Part shown: positions 1 to 7,689 of the stretch, in pieces
How the letters are laid out: every line of letters starts with the position of its first letter
Numbering within the stretch: the first letter of the stretch is position 1
The notes under the pieces: generated by a model
The model's input: only the letters and a program-made list of their open reading frames with translations
The model's database searches: none
What the model was told of the DNA's origin: nothing
Origin: Candidatus Albibeggiatoa sp. nov. BB20
GTDB lineage: Bacteria; Pseudomonadota; Gammaproteobacteria; Beggiatoales; Beggiatoaceae
DNA: 12,375 nt
NCBI GenBank assembly: GCA_016744725.1
Contig: JADGDW010000032.1
Span: forward strand, 8,242-20,616
Direction of reading: 5' to 3'
Position numbers and translations under genes: made by a program

Positions 1-690
1 GTTTTGGAGTTGCCATCAGATGGCACGCAAGCGGCTGAAAGTCTATTTTTAATCATGAAAAAACGTTATGAATCGTATAAAGAACATGTGGTTAAAAAGT
101 TTTATACTGAGCATTTTTCTAGTTTTGACCGCCAAATCGTATTAGTCGATATGTTACGGGCATTTAATATAGGTCATTCTAGCTTTACCGATATGCGTGA
201 AGCCCTGAATATGGTGTTACGCAGTTTTGAATATGGCAAATCAGGTTTATTAAATAAGTTATTTGGCTTGAAAATTGATCGCTTATTGTTTGCGGCAACG
301 AAAGCGGATCACGTGACCCCAAATCAATTACCCAATTTAGAGCGATTTTTACAACAAATGCTTACCCAATCTTATAATGATGTGGTATTTGAAGGTGTGA
401 CAACCGAAACCTTGGCATTATCTTCGGTTAAATGTACCCAAGCGGCACATACGCAGTTTCAAGGCCAAAAAATATCTTGTATTAAAGGCGTACCATTAGA
501 CAGTAATCAACCTATTGCTTTATTTCCAGGGGAAGTACCGACAGATATTCCATTACCTGAAGAATGGGTGGATGGACGCTTTAATTTCGTTGAATTCAAA
601 CCGCCACGTTTGACCAATGGCAACGGGAATCGAATGCCGCATATTCGTCTTGACCGTGCATTGGAATTTTTACTAGGAGACAAGTTCTAA
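1..690 (+). CDS. ycjX: YcjX-like P-loop NTPase (DUF463), C-terminal part
   Basis: This is the 3' part of a gene that enters from the left edge: the frame is open from base 1, and the TTG at position 4 is only an internal leucine. About 229 residues remain of a family whose members run to roughly 460, so the P-loop lies outside the window. Counting from that TTG, the family-typical segment DRQIVLVD is at 42-49, followed by the block beginning FTDMREAL and by LLFAATKAD, whose TKAD (99-102) resembles the G4 base-recognition motif of GTPases. YcjX proteins are predicted nucleotide-binding proteins linked to stress in Enterobacteria, where ycjX and ycjF lie beside the phage shock genes; the molecular role is not settled. 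The stop codon shares a base with the next start (TAATG), so the two genes form an operon. Family identity is strong; function is known only by association. Confidence 0.9.
   Translation, partial: VLELPSDGTQAAESLFLIMKKRYESYKEHVVKKFYTEHFSSFDRQIVLVDMLRAFNIGHSSFTDMREALNMVLRSFEYGKSGLLNKLFGLKIDRLLFAATKADHVTPNQLPNLERFLQQMLTQSYNDVVFEGVTTETLALSSVKCTQAAHTQFQGQKISCIKGVPLDSNQPIALFPGEVPTDIPLPEEWVDGRFNFVEFKPPRLTNGNGNRMPHIRLDRALEFLLGDKF
674..679 (+). promoter_or_regulatory. Ribosome binding site for the ycjF-like gene
   Basis: AGGAGA lies 10 bases before the ATG at 690, inside the last codons of the ycjX-like gene. It fixes the start and indicates coupled translation of the pair. Confidence 0.75.
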
Positions 691-1820
691 TGACAACTAC
701 AGCTTGGGCAACCCCACAAGTTTTTGATTTAAATATGGTAGAAAATGTTGATGAAGAGCAAACCGTTGAATTAAATTACACTCAGCCTGTCATCATTCCT
801 GCTGATGCAACCTTAAAAACCAATGCTTTATTGATGGCACATGAACCAGATGTCAATGATTATGATGAATGGGACAGTGTTGATGTCAATTATACAGGTG
901 GTGCAGCGGCTTTGACTCAAAATGCACCCCGTCAGTTAGATAATGTCAGCCTATGGGGCTGGTTGGGTGTTTCATTAGGTTCATTTTTAGTTTTGGCCTT
1001 AGTTGTTGATACTGCTTTATTTTTAGATGAACAATATAATAATAGCTTTGTTTTAGGCACGGTATTCTTGGTTTTAGTCACAGGTATTACGGCAACAGCA
1101 TTAGGTTTAACTTACCGTTCTTATCATAAAATTTTACAACTCAAAACGGTGACAGAGTTACAAAAAGAGGGTTTACAATTATTTGATTCTCAAGGTCACG
1201 GTCGTGCCATGCCTTATGTGAATCGGGTTGCGAGTTTGTATTTAGAACGTCCTGATTTGAAAAGCAATTTGAATCAATTTTATGCCTCGGTGACTGATGC
1301 GCATCATGACCAAGAAGTGTATGAATTATTCACTCAAAAAGTAATGGCTGATCTTGATAAACAGGCTTATCAAATTGTGGTGCAACGCTCTAAAGAAACT
1401 GCATTATTAACCATGTTAAGTCAGATTGGTTTGTTAGATGTAATTTTCACATTATGGCGCAATACTGCATTGGTCAAAGATGTAGCGACTTTATATAGTG
1501 GTCGCCCCGGATTCTTTGGCTCATTTATGTTGTTCGGTACGGTGATACAAAATTTACTTTATGCTGATGTGAGTGAAGCGGCTGCGGATGGCATGGCCGA
1601 AATTTTAGGTGGCTCAGTATTATCTGTAATGTCAGGTCAAATGGCACAAGGTTTAGGTAGTGGTGTGATGACCGCAAGAGTCGGTTTACAAGCCATGAAA
1701 AACTGTCGCCCTATGCCATTCTCTGAGCAAGATAAACCACGTTTACGTCATGTCCGCAAAGAAATCGTTAAATCAATGACAGACGTTTTCAGCAAGAAAG
1801 ATAAAACTGCCAATCGTTAG
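690..1820 (+). CDS. ycjF: YcjF-like inner-membrane protein (TIGR01620/DUF697)
   Basis: A 376-residue protein translated from an ATG overlapping the upstream stop by one base. The first ~85 residues are acidic and probably cytoplasmic. Two hydrophobic helices follow at about 88-112 and 118-141, then a long soluble region. A C-terminal DUF697-type domain lies at about 236-345, rich in Gly and Ala with short hydrophobic helices (for example residues around AAADGMAEILGG). This is the standard YcjF layout, and its position directly after a ycjX-like gene matches the conserved gene pair. The two products are presumed to act together at the inner membrane, probably in envelope stress, but no biochemical activity can be read from the sequence. 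No frameshift or missing segment is visible. Confidence 0.9.
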   Translation: MTTTAWATPQVFDLNMVENVDEEQTVELNYTQPVIIPADATLKTNALLMAHEPDVNDYDEWDSVDVNYTGGAAALTQNAPRQLDNVSLWGWLGVSLGSFLVLALVVDTALFLDEQYNNSFVLGTVFLVLVTGITATALGLTYRSYHKILQLKTVTELQKEGLQLFDSQGHGRAMPYVNRVASLYLERPDLKSNLNQFYASVTDAHHDQEVYELFTQKVMADLDKQAYQIVVQRSKETALLTMLSQIGLLDVIFTLWRNTALVKDVATLYSGRPGFFGSFMLFGTVIQNLLYADVSEAAADGMAEILGGSVLSVMSGQMAQGLGSGVMTARVGLQAMKNCRPMPFSEQDKPRLRHVRKEIVKSMTDVFSKKDKTANR

Positions 1821-1828
1821 TTAATTTT

Positions 1829-1875
1829 AAATACCGTATTTGTCAAAATGTAATGTATTGCTAAATGCGGTATTT
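1829..1875 (+). terminator. Possible terminator or structured 3' end after ycjF
   Basis: Eight-base arms AAATACCG and CGGTATTT pair perfectly around a 31-base loop, starting 9 bases after the ycjF stop. The left arm is also the start of a 13-base palindrome, AAATACCGTATTT. The long loop and lack of a clear T-run make a classical intrinsic terminator uncertain. Confidence 0.35.
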
Positions 1876-2042
1876 GTTCATCAACAAACGATCTCCGTTT
1901 TACAGTAAAACCTAATCCAGTAGGTCTAAAAAGGCATTAGAATTCAATTGTTTGAGCCTTGAATGAGAATAAAACCATTTTGACGGGAGCAACAGATTGT
2001 CGCTTTATAACAAAAAATGGGAATAAGATTTAAGGAATTCTA

Positions 2043-2081
2043 CAACACTGCCAACCCTTTAGTTAAGAGTTGACAGTTTTG
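2043..2081 (-). terminator. Strong hairpin downstream of carA
   Basis: Read on the minus strand, 2047-2077 forms 13 consecutive pairs (11 Watson-Crick and 2 G-U) around a 5-base loop, extended by three more pairs after one mismatch. On the plus strand the two wobble pairs become C-A mismatches, so the structure is best formed in carA-sense RNA. It begins about 46 bases after the carA stop. Only a weak T-tract follows (GTTGTAG), so termination may be inefficient, or the hairpin may act mainly as a 3' stabiliser. Confidence 0.5.
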
Positions 2082-2126
2082 AAAAATGACTTGGAAAACT
2101 GCTATCAATACTCGCCTAAATAATAA

Positions 2127-3257
2127 TTATTGTTCCATCATTTGGATAAATCTATCAAACAATGGTGCGACATCATGAGGGCCGGGGCTGGCTTCTGGAT
2201 GACCTTGGAAACTAAATGCAGGTTTATCCGTGCGTTCAATACCTTGCAATGATTTATCAAATAATGAACGATGCGTGGCTTTTAAACAACTTGGTAAACT
2301 GTCTTCATCCAATGCAAACCCATGATTCTGACTGGTAATCATTACTTTTTTATTATCTAAATCTTGTACGGGATGATTTGCACCATGATGACCAAACTTC
2401 ATTTTTGAACTTTTCGCACCACTGGCTAAACCTAATAATTGATGGCCTAAACAAATGCCAAAGGTCGGTACACCCGCGTCTAAAATTTGTTGAATCGCAT
2501 CAACTGCATAGTCACAAGGTTCAGGATCACCAGGACCATTGGATAAAAAGATGCCATCAGGATTTTGTGCAAGCACTTCTTTTGCAGGCGTTTTTGCAGG
2601 GACTACAGTTACTTTGCAACCTCGTTCAGCTAACATACGCAAAATATTATGTTTCACGCCAAAGTCATAAGCCACTACATGATATTTATCTGCATTTTGG
2701 CTCATTGGCTGATTTAAATGCCACACACCTTGTTGCCAAATATAAGTTTCTTCAGTTGTAACTTCTTGGGCTAAGTCCATTCCTTTTAAACCACTAAAAG
2801 CTTGAGCTGCTTGGATCGCTGTTTGTGGATCAATATTGTCTCCTGAAACTAAGCAACCACTTTGTGCCCCTTTTTCACGTAAAATACGAGTCAAACGACG
2901 TGTATCAATACCCGCAATCCCAACCACATTATTTTCACGCAGATAATCTTCTAAAGGTTGTTCTGAACGCCAATTACTATCAAGCAAAGGTAAATCACGA
3001 ATAATTAAGCCTGCCGCAAAGACTTGGTCTGATTCCATATCTTCTTTATTTACACCAACATTGCCAATATGGGGATAAGTCAGTGTAACCATTTGCTTGT
3101 GGTAAGAGGGATCAGTCAGAATTTCTTGATAACCCGTCATCGCCGTATTAAAAACGACTTCCCCCACACTTTGTCCAGCTACCCCAATTGAATACCCGTG
3201 AAACAAACTGCCATCTGCTAAAGCCAATAAAGCGGGATATTTCAAAGTCGTCTCCAT
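2127..3257 (-). CDS. carA: Carbamoyl-phosphate synthase small (glutaminase) subunit
   Basis: CarA hydrolyses glutamine and passes ammonia to the CarB subunit, which makes carbamoyl phosphate for arginine and pyrimidine synthesis in the cytoplasm. The 376-residue length is typical. The N-terminal CPSase small-chain domain (about 1-150) carries the block VGEVVFNTAMTGYQEILTDP (31-50). The class I glutamine amidotransferase domain (about 192-376) has LSNGPGDP (238-245), the nucleophile Cys269 in GICLGHQLLG, and His353 and Glu355 in GHPEASPGP. These numbers match the known E. coli triad. The ATG at 3257 aligns with the usual N-terminus. No good Shine-Dalgarno precedes it, and a promoter 25 bases upstream would give a very short leader. 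carB, usually the next gene in Gammaproteobacteria, is absent here: the downstream neighbour is convergent. Confidence 0.97.
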   Translation of the reverse strand: METTLKYPALLALADGSLFHGYSIGVAGQSVGEVVFNTAMTGYQEILTDPSYHKQMVTLTYPHIGNVGVNKEDMESDQVFAAGLIIRDLPLLDSNWRSEQPLEDYLRENNVVGIAGIDTRRLTRILREKGAQSGCLVSGDNIDPQTAIQAAQAFSGLKGMDLAQEVTTEETYIWQQGVWHLNQPMSQNADKYHVVAYDFGVKHNILRMLAERGCKVTVVPAKTPAKEVLAQNPDGIFLSNGPGDPEPCDYAVDAIQQILDAGVPTFGICLGHQLLGLASGAKSSKMKFGHHGANHPVQDLDNKKVMITSQNHGFALDEDSLPSCLKATHRSLFDKSLQGIERTDKPAFSFQGHPEASPGPHDVAPLFDRFIQMMEQ

Positions 3258-3280
3258 CGTAATGTGATTGTTGCCATATT

Positions 3281-3309
3281 ATTTTACGTGGTTCGAAATA
3301 GCACAACAA
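3281..3309 (-). promoter_or_regulatory. Candidate sigma70-type promoter of carA
   Basis: On the minus strand TTGTTG (plus positions 3304-3309) and TAAAAT (3281-3286) are separated by 17 bases. Transcription would begin around 3274, leaving a leader of under 20 bases without a ribosome binding site. Found by eye only. Confidence 0.4.
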
Positions 3310-3321
3310 GAGATTTTATGC

Positions 3322-3379
3322 GGATAAAGCTTTGTATTGCACAAAATAGTTCTACAGTGTGACATGATGGACTTTATCC
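3322..3379. repeat. Inverted repeat upstream of carA (possible operator)
   Basis: GGATAAAG (3322-3329) is repeated inverted as CTTTATCC (3372-3379), and within it TTTGT-ATTGC-ACAAA (3331-3345) is a smaller dyad. It lies just upstream of the candidate carA promoter in the spacer between carA and the end of the CHAT gene. It does not resemble an ArgR box clearly enough to name a regulator. Confidence 0.3.
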
Positions 3380-3465
3380 TGTTTCATTCTTCTTATAAAA
3401 TATCCTATAGTTAAAGCCTTGCACTCCCCTTTATTTGTATCATTTTGCATAAAAACCAAATCATA

Positions 3466-4911
3466 TTACTTGCGCTGATAGGCTTTTAAATAACGTTGCA
3501 CTGTTTGTAGTTGCTGGCGTAATACCGTGGCTTGAGTGCTGAAAGGCAACGCTTTTAATAAATCTAATCCTTGGTAATTACCTTGTAACATTTTATAAAT
3601 CAAGCGACATTGTAATTTTGGATAAGTTAAACCTTGATGTTGAGCATAATGAATAAACTCAATTTCACTGGGAGCGGCTAATTGAAAACCTGTCCAGTCT
3701 TGATTCGGCGGAGGTTGTCGAGAAACAGCCAATATAGGTAAATCAGTTGAGAGCGATTCTAGTTGCTCATCAGTTTCAATTTCGACATAAAAAATTGGTT
3801 GATGTTGTGCAATGCAATGTTGCTGTAAAGCTTGAGCCAAAGTGGTTTTTCCAATACCCCCAACCCCATATAACCATATTTTTTTATGAGTTCGCATAAT
3901 TTTTTCTAATTTATAAAAAGCCTGATGTCTTCCAATCAGTAATTTTACGTCTTGAGTCGATATTTTTGATTGTATTGGCGAATTTAATAATAAAGGCTGT
4001 TCGTTTGATTGTGTGTAGAGGCTGGGAATCATCCATTGGCCTGTCTCATTTTCCTGCCATTGTTCATTAGGTTTTAAAAGATTATGCATCACTAAACGGG
4101 TAGTTTGCACTGCGTCGATGACAGTTTGTCCGTGCATGATTGCTTGGCAAAACTGTTGAATAAAGCGACTAGCAGCACGATCTAAAATAGGATATTGCAT
4201 TCCAATCACTACAAAAATACCTGACTGGTGCAATTTTAAAGCTAAGTCGGCTGATTCACATACCGCCAAAATCACACATTTCACTGATGTTTTTTGAAAT
4301 GCTGAGATGATTTTTTCATAGCTAATGGTTTGATATGAATCTGTCTTTGAATCGAAAATAAGATGCTGTTGATTATTCTGGCTGATACTGTGACCACTTA
4401 AAATAATAATATCCCAGCTTTGATTTAATAATGTTTTGAATTGGGAAAAATAACCAGATGGTGAGCTATGCAATAAGACCTGTTGTGCTTGAATCTGTGG
4501 CCATAATGCTTGATAAATAAAATATTTTTCTTCAGAAAAGTTAAGATGATTTTTATATAAATGTGCAGATTGGGTGGCAAAATGCAAAATTTTCAATGGT
4601 GATTGAATTGCTTGTTGTTGAGCAGTCATTAAGGCTATTTGACGAATAATAGGGATTTTTTGCGCAATAAAATAACCTGTTGGATGGTATAAACATTCCC
4701 ATGGTAAATTTTGAGGTTGTTGAATAATAAATGATGGTATATGAGAAATATTGGTTGTTAAACCTGAGCAAATCCACAACTGTTGACCCATTTTTTTTAA
4801 TAGGTCTGAGTTGACTGTTTTGTGTTGAAAGGCTGATTTGACTTGTTGGGCTAATTCATCAACGGGTTCAGGAATTGATAGGGGTGTAATAATAACAGGG
4901 GTCGCGCTCAT
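3466..4911 (-). CDS. CHAT-domain caspase-like protease with truncated NB-ARC-like module
   Basis: A 481-residue protein. Residues about 65-300 form a CHAT (caspase HetF-associated with TPRs) peptidase domain: PWE at 70-72, the catalytic His174 in LSGHS, the catalytic Cys218 in LAVCES, then the conserved stretch VVIGMQYPILD and AASRFIQQF leading to a terminal GQWMIPSLY. Both dyad residues are present, so it is predicted active. Residues 327-363 resemble the start of an NB-ARC/STAND ATPase: GRHQAFYKLEKI, then Walker A GVGGIGKT at 349-356. The stretch LPILAVSRQP (391-400), resembling the later TSR/TTR motif, follows only about 35 residues after Walker A, so the segment that normally carries Walker B (LLVLDD) is missing. 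The last 80 residues are not recognised. The start ATG overlaps the stop of the DUF3301 gene (ATGA) with no ribosome binding site of its own, so translation is probably coupled. Substrate unknown. Confidence 0.85.
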   Translation of the reverse strand: MSATPVIITPLSIPEPVDELAQQVKSAFQHKTVNSDLLKKMGQQLWICSGLTTNISHIPSFIIQQPQNLPWECLYHPTGYFIAQKIPIIRQIALMTAQQQAIQSPLKILHFATQSAHLYKNHLNFSEEKYFIYQALWPQIQAQQVLLHSSPSGYFSQFKTLLNQSWDIIILSGHSISQNNQQHLIFDSKTDSYQTISYEKIISAFQKTSVKCVILAVCESADLALKLHQSGIFVVIGMQYPILDRAASRFIQQFCQAIMHGQTVIDAVQTTRLVMHNLLKPNEQWQENETGQWMIPSLYTQSNEQPLLLNSPIQSKISTQDVKLLIGRHQAFYKLEKIMRTHKKIWLYGVGGIGKTTLAQALQQHCIAQHQPIFYVEIETDEQLESLSTDLPILAVSRQPPPNQDWTGFQLAAPSEIEFIHYAQHQGLTYPKLQCRLIYKMLQGNYQGLDLLKALPFSTQATVLRQQLQTVQRYLKAYQRK

Positions 4912-5240
4912 GCTTGGAAAAAAGTACGATCCATATATTCAGGCACATCTACCATCATCAATTGTGTACCACGCATAATCAAACCTGCTTGGATACGCAC
5001 ATCTTCGCCTTGATGGTGGAATTCAAATCGATAGTCTCGTTGTAATACCACATGCCCGAGCTTATTACGCGCCAGATTGATGCCTGTTAAGCTGATAGAA
5101 TCATCAAGCAATTGTAGATGATATTGGGCACAAATCCGTTTGCTATGGGTTCGGGCAATTTCTAACACCCGTAAGCTATCAAACCAAAACCAAGTGATTG
5201 CTCCAAGGAATAATAAGAATAAAATTGACGTTAGGCTCAT
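4908..5240 (-). CDS. DUF3301 family small membrane protein
   Basis: A 110-residue protein with one N-terminal membrane helix (about 4-22, aromatic at its end: WFWFDSL), then a soluble domain. The residues match the DUF3301 pattern found across Gammaproteobacteria: a basic stretch with Cys37, QLLDDS at 43-48, a conserved arginine segment, and RDYRFEFHHQGED (68-80). With no cleavage site the protein is probably anchored with its C-terminal domain in the cytoplasm, but topology is inferred. Function is unknown in the family. Its stop codon overlaps the CHAT gene start by four bases, making it the leading gene of a two-gene operon. It ends in TGA, showing that TGA is read as stop here. The 112-base spacer to the divergent SirB2 gene must hold both promoters. 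Confidence 0.85.
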   Translation of the reverse strand: MSLTSILFLLFLGAITWFWFDSLRVLEIARTHSKRICAQYHLQLLDDSISLTGINLARNKLGHVVLQRDYRFEFHHQGEDVRIQAGLIMRGTQLMMVDVPEYMDRTFFQA

Positions 5241-5337
5241 ATTACAGCTTTTTCTAAAATAGCGAGTATGTCCATATTTTAGTCGGTTTTGATTTTAAAA
5301 GTAAATTTCTAAATTGTTATCATGTTTTTTTTTGATC

Positions 5338-5343
5338 GGAAGG
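5338..5343 (+). promoter_or_regulatory. Ribosome binding site for the SirB2-family gene
   Basis: GGAAGG lies nine bases before the ATG at 5353, supporting that start over the internal ATG four codons later. Confidence 0.65.
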
Positions 5344-5352
5344 CTGTGAATA

Positions 5353-5763
5353 ATGACTTATTATATGAGCTTAAAAACGCTGCATCTTAGTTGTATTAGT
5401 TTGACATTTTTGCTATTTAACATCCGCGCGATAGGACATTTATCGGGATTGACATGGGTACAACAGAAATGGTTGCGCATTGTGCCACATTTTGTGGATA
5501 CCATATTATTAACCACAGGTATTTTATTAGCCATATTATTGCAGCAATACCCTTTTGTTCATCCTTGGTTAACTGCTAAATTTTTTGCGTTGATTGCTTA
5601 TATTATTCTGGGTTCTTACGCCCTTAAGCAGGCAAAAACATGGAATATGCAATTACTAAGCTATTTAGCGGCACAATGCGCGTTTTTCTATTTGGTTTTC
5701 ACCGCATTACTGCACAATCCAAATCCTAAATATTGGTATTTATTGTTAAATTTTTTTAATTAA
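5353..5763 (+). CDS. SirB2-family integral membrane protein
   Basis: A 136-residue, almost wholly hydrophobic protein with four predicted helices at about 8-27, 44-64, 73-92 and 102-121. It has the SirB signature: KTLHLSCISLTFLLFNIR near the N-terminus, the motif PHFVDTILL (45-53) at the start of helix 2, and WLTAKFFALIAYIILGSYAL (72-91). SirB was described as an upregulator of invasion genes in Salmonella, but most homologues are widespread housekeeping membrane proteins of unsettled function, so the name should not be read as virulence. The gene is divergent from the DUF3301-CHAT pair. Its last 8 bases overlap the remnant 3' end of the WD40 pseudogene on the opposite strand. Confidence 0.87.
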   Translation: MTYYMSLKTLHLSCISLTFLLFNIRAIGHLSGLTWVQQKWLRIVPHFVDTILLTTGILLAILLQQYPFVHPWLTAKFFALIAYIILGSYALKQAKTWNMQLLSYLAAQCAFFYLVFTALLHNPNPKYWYLLLNFFN

Positions 5764-7195
5764 GCATGGAATGAATCTGTGCTGTAGGCCGATTTATTTT
5801 CCAAACTTTAATCGCCTGATCGCTGTCACCTGTTAGCAGTGTTTGACCATCAGCGGATAAAGCCAAGCTATCCACTTCTCCATTGAATTGATCTAATGTT
5901 ACAATATGGCCTCCCGACTTACCTCCCAATAACGCACCGTTTTATCATGGCTTGCAGAAATCAGCACTTCACCATCAGGTGTAAATACTCAATCAGCAAT
6001 AATATCTTTATGAGCGTAAATTGTGCGCTTGATTTCAAAGGTTTCTACATCCCAAATCTGAATCAGATTATCAAGAGTACCTGAAGCCAGCAAGCGACCA
6101 TTAGGACTAAAAGCCACATTTAGCACCCAATCTAGGTGTTGTAATACTCGGATTTGTACACCACTTTCAACATCCCATAAACGCACCGTTTTATCCAATC
6201 CGGCAGTTGCTAACATAAAGCCATTTGGTCTGATTGCAATGGACTGTACTGCATCTTGATGTCCTGCTTGATTTCTCCATCTAGTTGGCTTTACTCTCCA
6301 TGCAGCTCAATTGAGTTTTATATCCCAAACGGCGACACTGCCATCCCAGTTAACACTTGCCAACAGATTGCCATCAGGACTAAATGCTATATCATAAATA
6401 CCAATAAGGAGTGATGATAGAAGTACGTGGATTTTCTTTTCATGAGTATGATCTAAATCTTGGAATTCATTGGTTTCAAAATTCCACAGATAAATATAAT
6501 TACGTATTGTACCAACAGCAAGTATTGGCTTAGTTGGATGATATTTAACCACTTTAACCTGATCAGAGTCTTCTTCAAACTCAGTAATAATTTCACCTGT
6601 TTCAATATCCCGAATCTGTACGTAATCATTAAAACTTGAACCTGATGCAAGCTGTTTTCCATCTGGGCTTACTGCAAGTGTAACGATATCACTTAACATA
6701 TGGATTTCATGTCCATCCCAAGTGGCATGAGATATAGTGGGCACTGTATATTCATTGTCAGGAGAAATATTAAGCGCACTAGGATAAAGCAAAGAATACA
6801 CATAAACCCCAATTACAAGACATAACAACAGCACACCTGTAAAAATTTGTCGTCACTGAGATTTATCATGCAAATCAATCAATGGTATAGAAGATGATGG
6901 AGCAGAAGTATTCTCAGCTTCTTCTGGCAATTCTTGTATTGATTCCACGGGTGTTTCAATATTTGGTTTTTTATACGCTTCAGGATTTGCCTCACGCAAT
7001 TTCTTATCGTAAGTATTCCGTGCTTTTGGATTGGATAAAATAATATAGGCTTCTTTGACTTTCTTTATCCGCTGTTTGGCTAAAATCTTCTGGCGTAGCA
7101 TCATTGTCAATGCCCAGAAACATAAAGTCGTTATCTTGTAGCACAGCTTTAATATGATTAATTTTGGTTTGTACAGCACTCTTAATTTGCTCTAA
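5756..7195 (-). pseudogene. Decayed J-domain / membrane helix / seven-repeat WD40 propeller gene
   Basis: A single ancestral gene can be followed across the region. It starts (7195 to about 7085) with J-domain-like sequence containing FLGIDNDATPEDF, then after a frameshift VKEAYIILSNPKARNTYD, the end of a J domain. The central helix region with its HPD motif is not visible. A Pro/Glu/Ser linker reaches a TGA at 6853-6855. Reading on in the same frame gives a membrane helix (GVLLLCLVIGVYVYSLLYP) and WD repeats 1-3. A second TGA (6307-6309) is followed in frame by repeats 4 and 5. A third TGA (5989-5991) falls in repeat 6. A one-base deletion near 5920 then shifts the frame for the end of repeat 6 and repeat 7 (VDSLALSADG to IKVW), ending at TAA 5756-5758. 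Seven repeats make a complete propeller. The intact protein would be a membrane-anchored scaffold, with the propeller probably outside the cytoplasmic J domain. No start codon is evident upstream. Sequencing error or recoding are alternatives. Confidence 0.82.
5931..6195 (-). repeat. 16-base exact repeat within WD40 blades
   Basis: The sequence AACGCACCGTTTTATC occurs at 5931-5946 and 6180-6195, 249 bases apart. It encodes the DKTVR segment before the WD tryptophan in repeats 6 and 4, so it reflects blade duplication rather than a mobile element. Confidence 0.7.
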
Positions 7196-7198
7196 TTA

Positions 7199-7689
7199 TT
7201 TATATTATATCGTTATCTATCTCATTTTAAAAATAAGGTTGTTAATTTAAATAATATTGATTTTAGCCATTTTGAGCTTATTTTCATGATTAGAAATTAA
7301 ATAATGTGATTATTAATAATTAGCAATTTGATGAGTCAGAAAGCATGATAACTTAGTCGATTCTTCGTATCTATTTCGTTAGATTAGAAACGATAAATTT
7401 TATAATAACTGATCACTTTATGGACTACATCATCAATATTTATCCGTCAATTATGTTGACCAATGCTGAAACTAGTCTAAAATTCAATATTAAGGGGTTT
7501 AATTTTTTAACCTTGTAAATCCAATTATTAAGTTAGTAGCAACATTTATTTGTAGATAAGAGGAACGTAAACAGGATTTTCATAAAATTATAAAGACCAA
7601 GGACATGGCATATTTCGCAGGGTTAGTTCGAGCATTAAAGTTATTTATTTATTTTCTTTTTTCTCAAAACAAACACCGAGGAGCTAGCA
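7199..7689. other. Gene-free AT-rich region upstream of the small membrane protein
   Basis: About 490 bases with stops in all frames and no recognisable gene. It is strikingly AT-rich. A minus-strand TATAAT (7204-7209) lies just above the J-domain remnant and may be its old -10 box, with only a weak -35 (TTTTAA). On the plus strand a T-rich tract (7640-7665) precedes the ribosome binding site of the next gene. No convincing plus-strand promoter pair was found by eye. Confidence 0.5.
7679..7683 (+). promoter_or_regulatory. Strong Shine-Dalgarno of the 74-residue protein
   Basis: AGGAG within CCGAGGAGCT ends six bases before the ATG at 7690. It is the best ribosome binding site in the window and the main reason to accept this small gene. 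Confidence 0.75.

Larger units (their letters stand above)
1821..2126. other. Convergent intergenic region with several stem-loops
   Basis: This 306-base spacer lies between the 3' ends of the ycjF-like gene and carA. I see no coding sequence. It holds three inverted-repeat structures: AAATACCG (1829-1836) with CGGTATTT (1868-1875); CCATTTT (1975-1981) with AAAATGG (2014-2020), enclosing a smaller GCAACAGATTGTCGC hairpin (1989-2003); and the long hairpin at 2043-2081, listed separately. Confidence 0.6.

Noticed and set aside
2378..2761. 127-codon open frame on the plus strand
   Set aside because: It lies entirely antisense to carA, has no ribosome binding site and a His/Leu/Gln-rich composition typical of a shadow frame.
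5896..6084. 62-codon open frame on the plus strand
   Set aside because: It is antisense to WD repeats 5 and 6, which are clearly the real coding signal.
5931..6195. 16-base direct repeat as an insertion or recombination site
   Set aside because: It encodes the same WD40 motif in two blades, so it is internal protein repetition.
5989..6855. TGA as a sense codon in this genome
   Set aside because: The DUF3301 gene and the 74-residue gene both end naturally in TGA, and the WD40 gene also has frameshifts, so decay explains the pattern better. Kept only as a low-interest finding.
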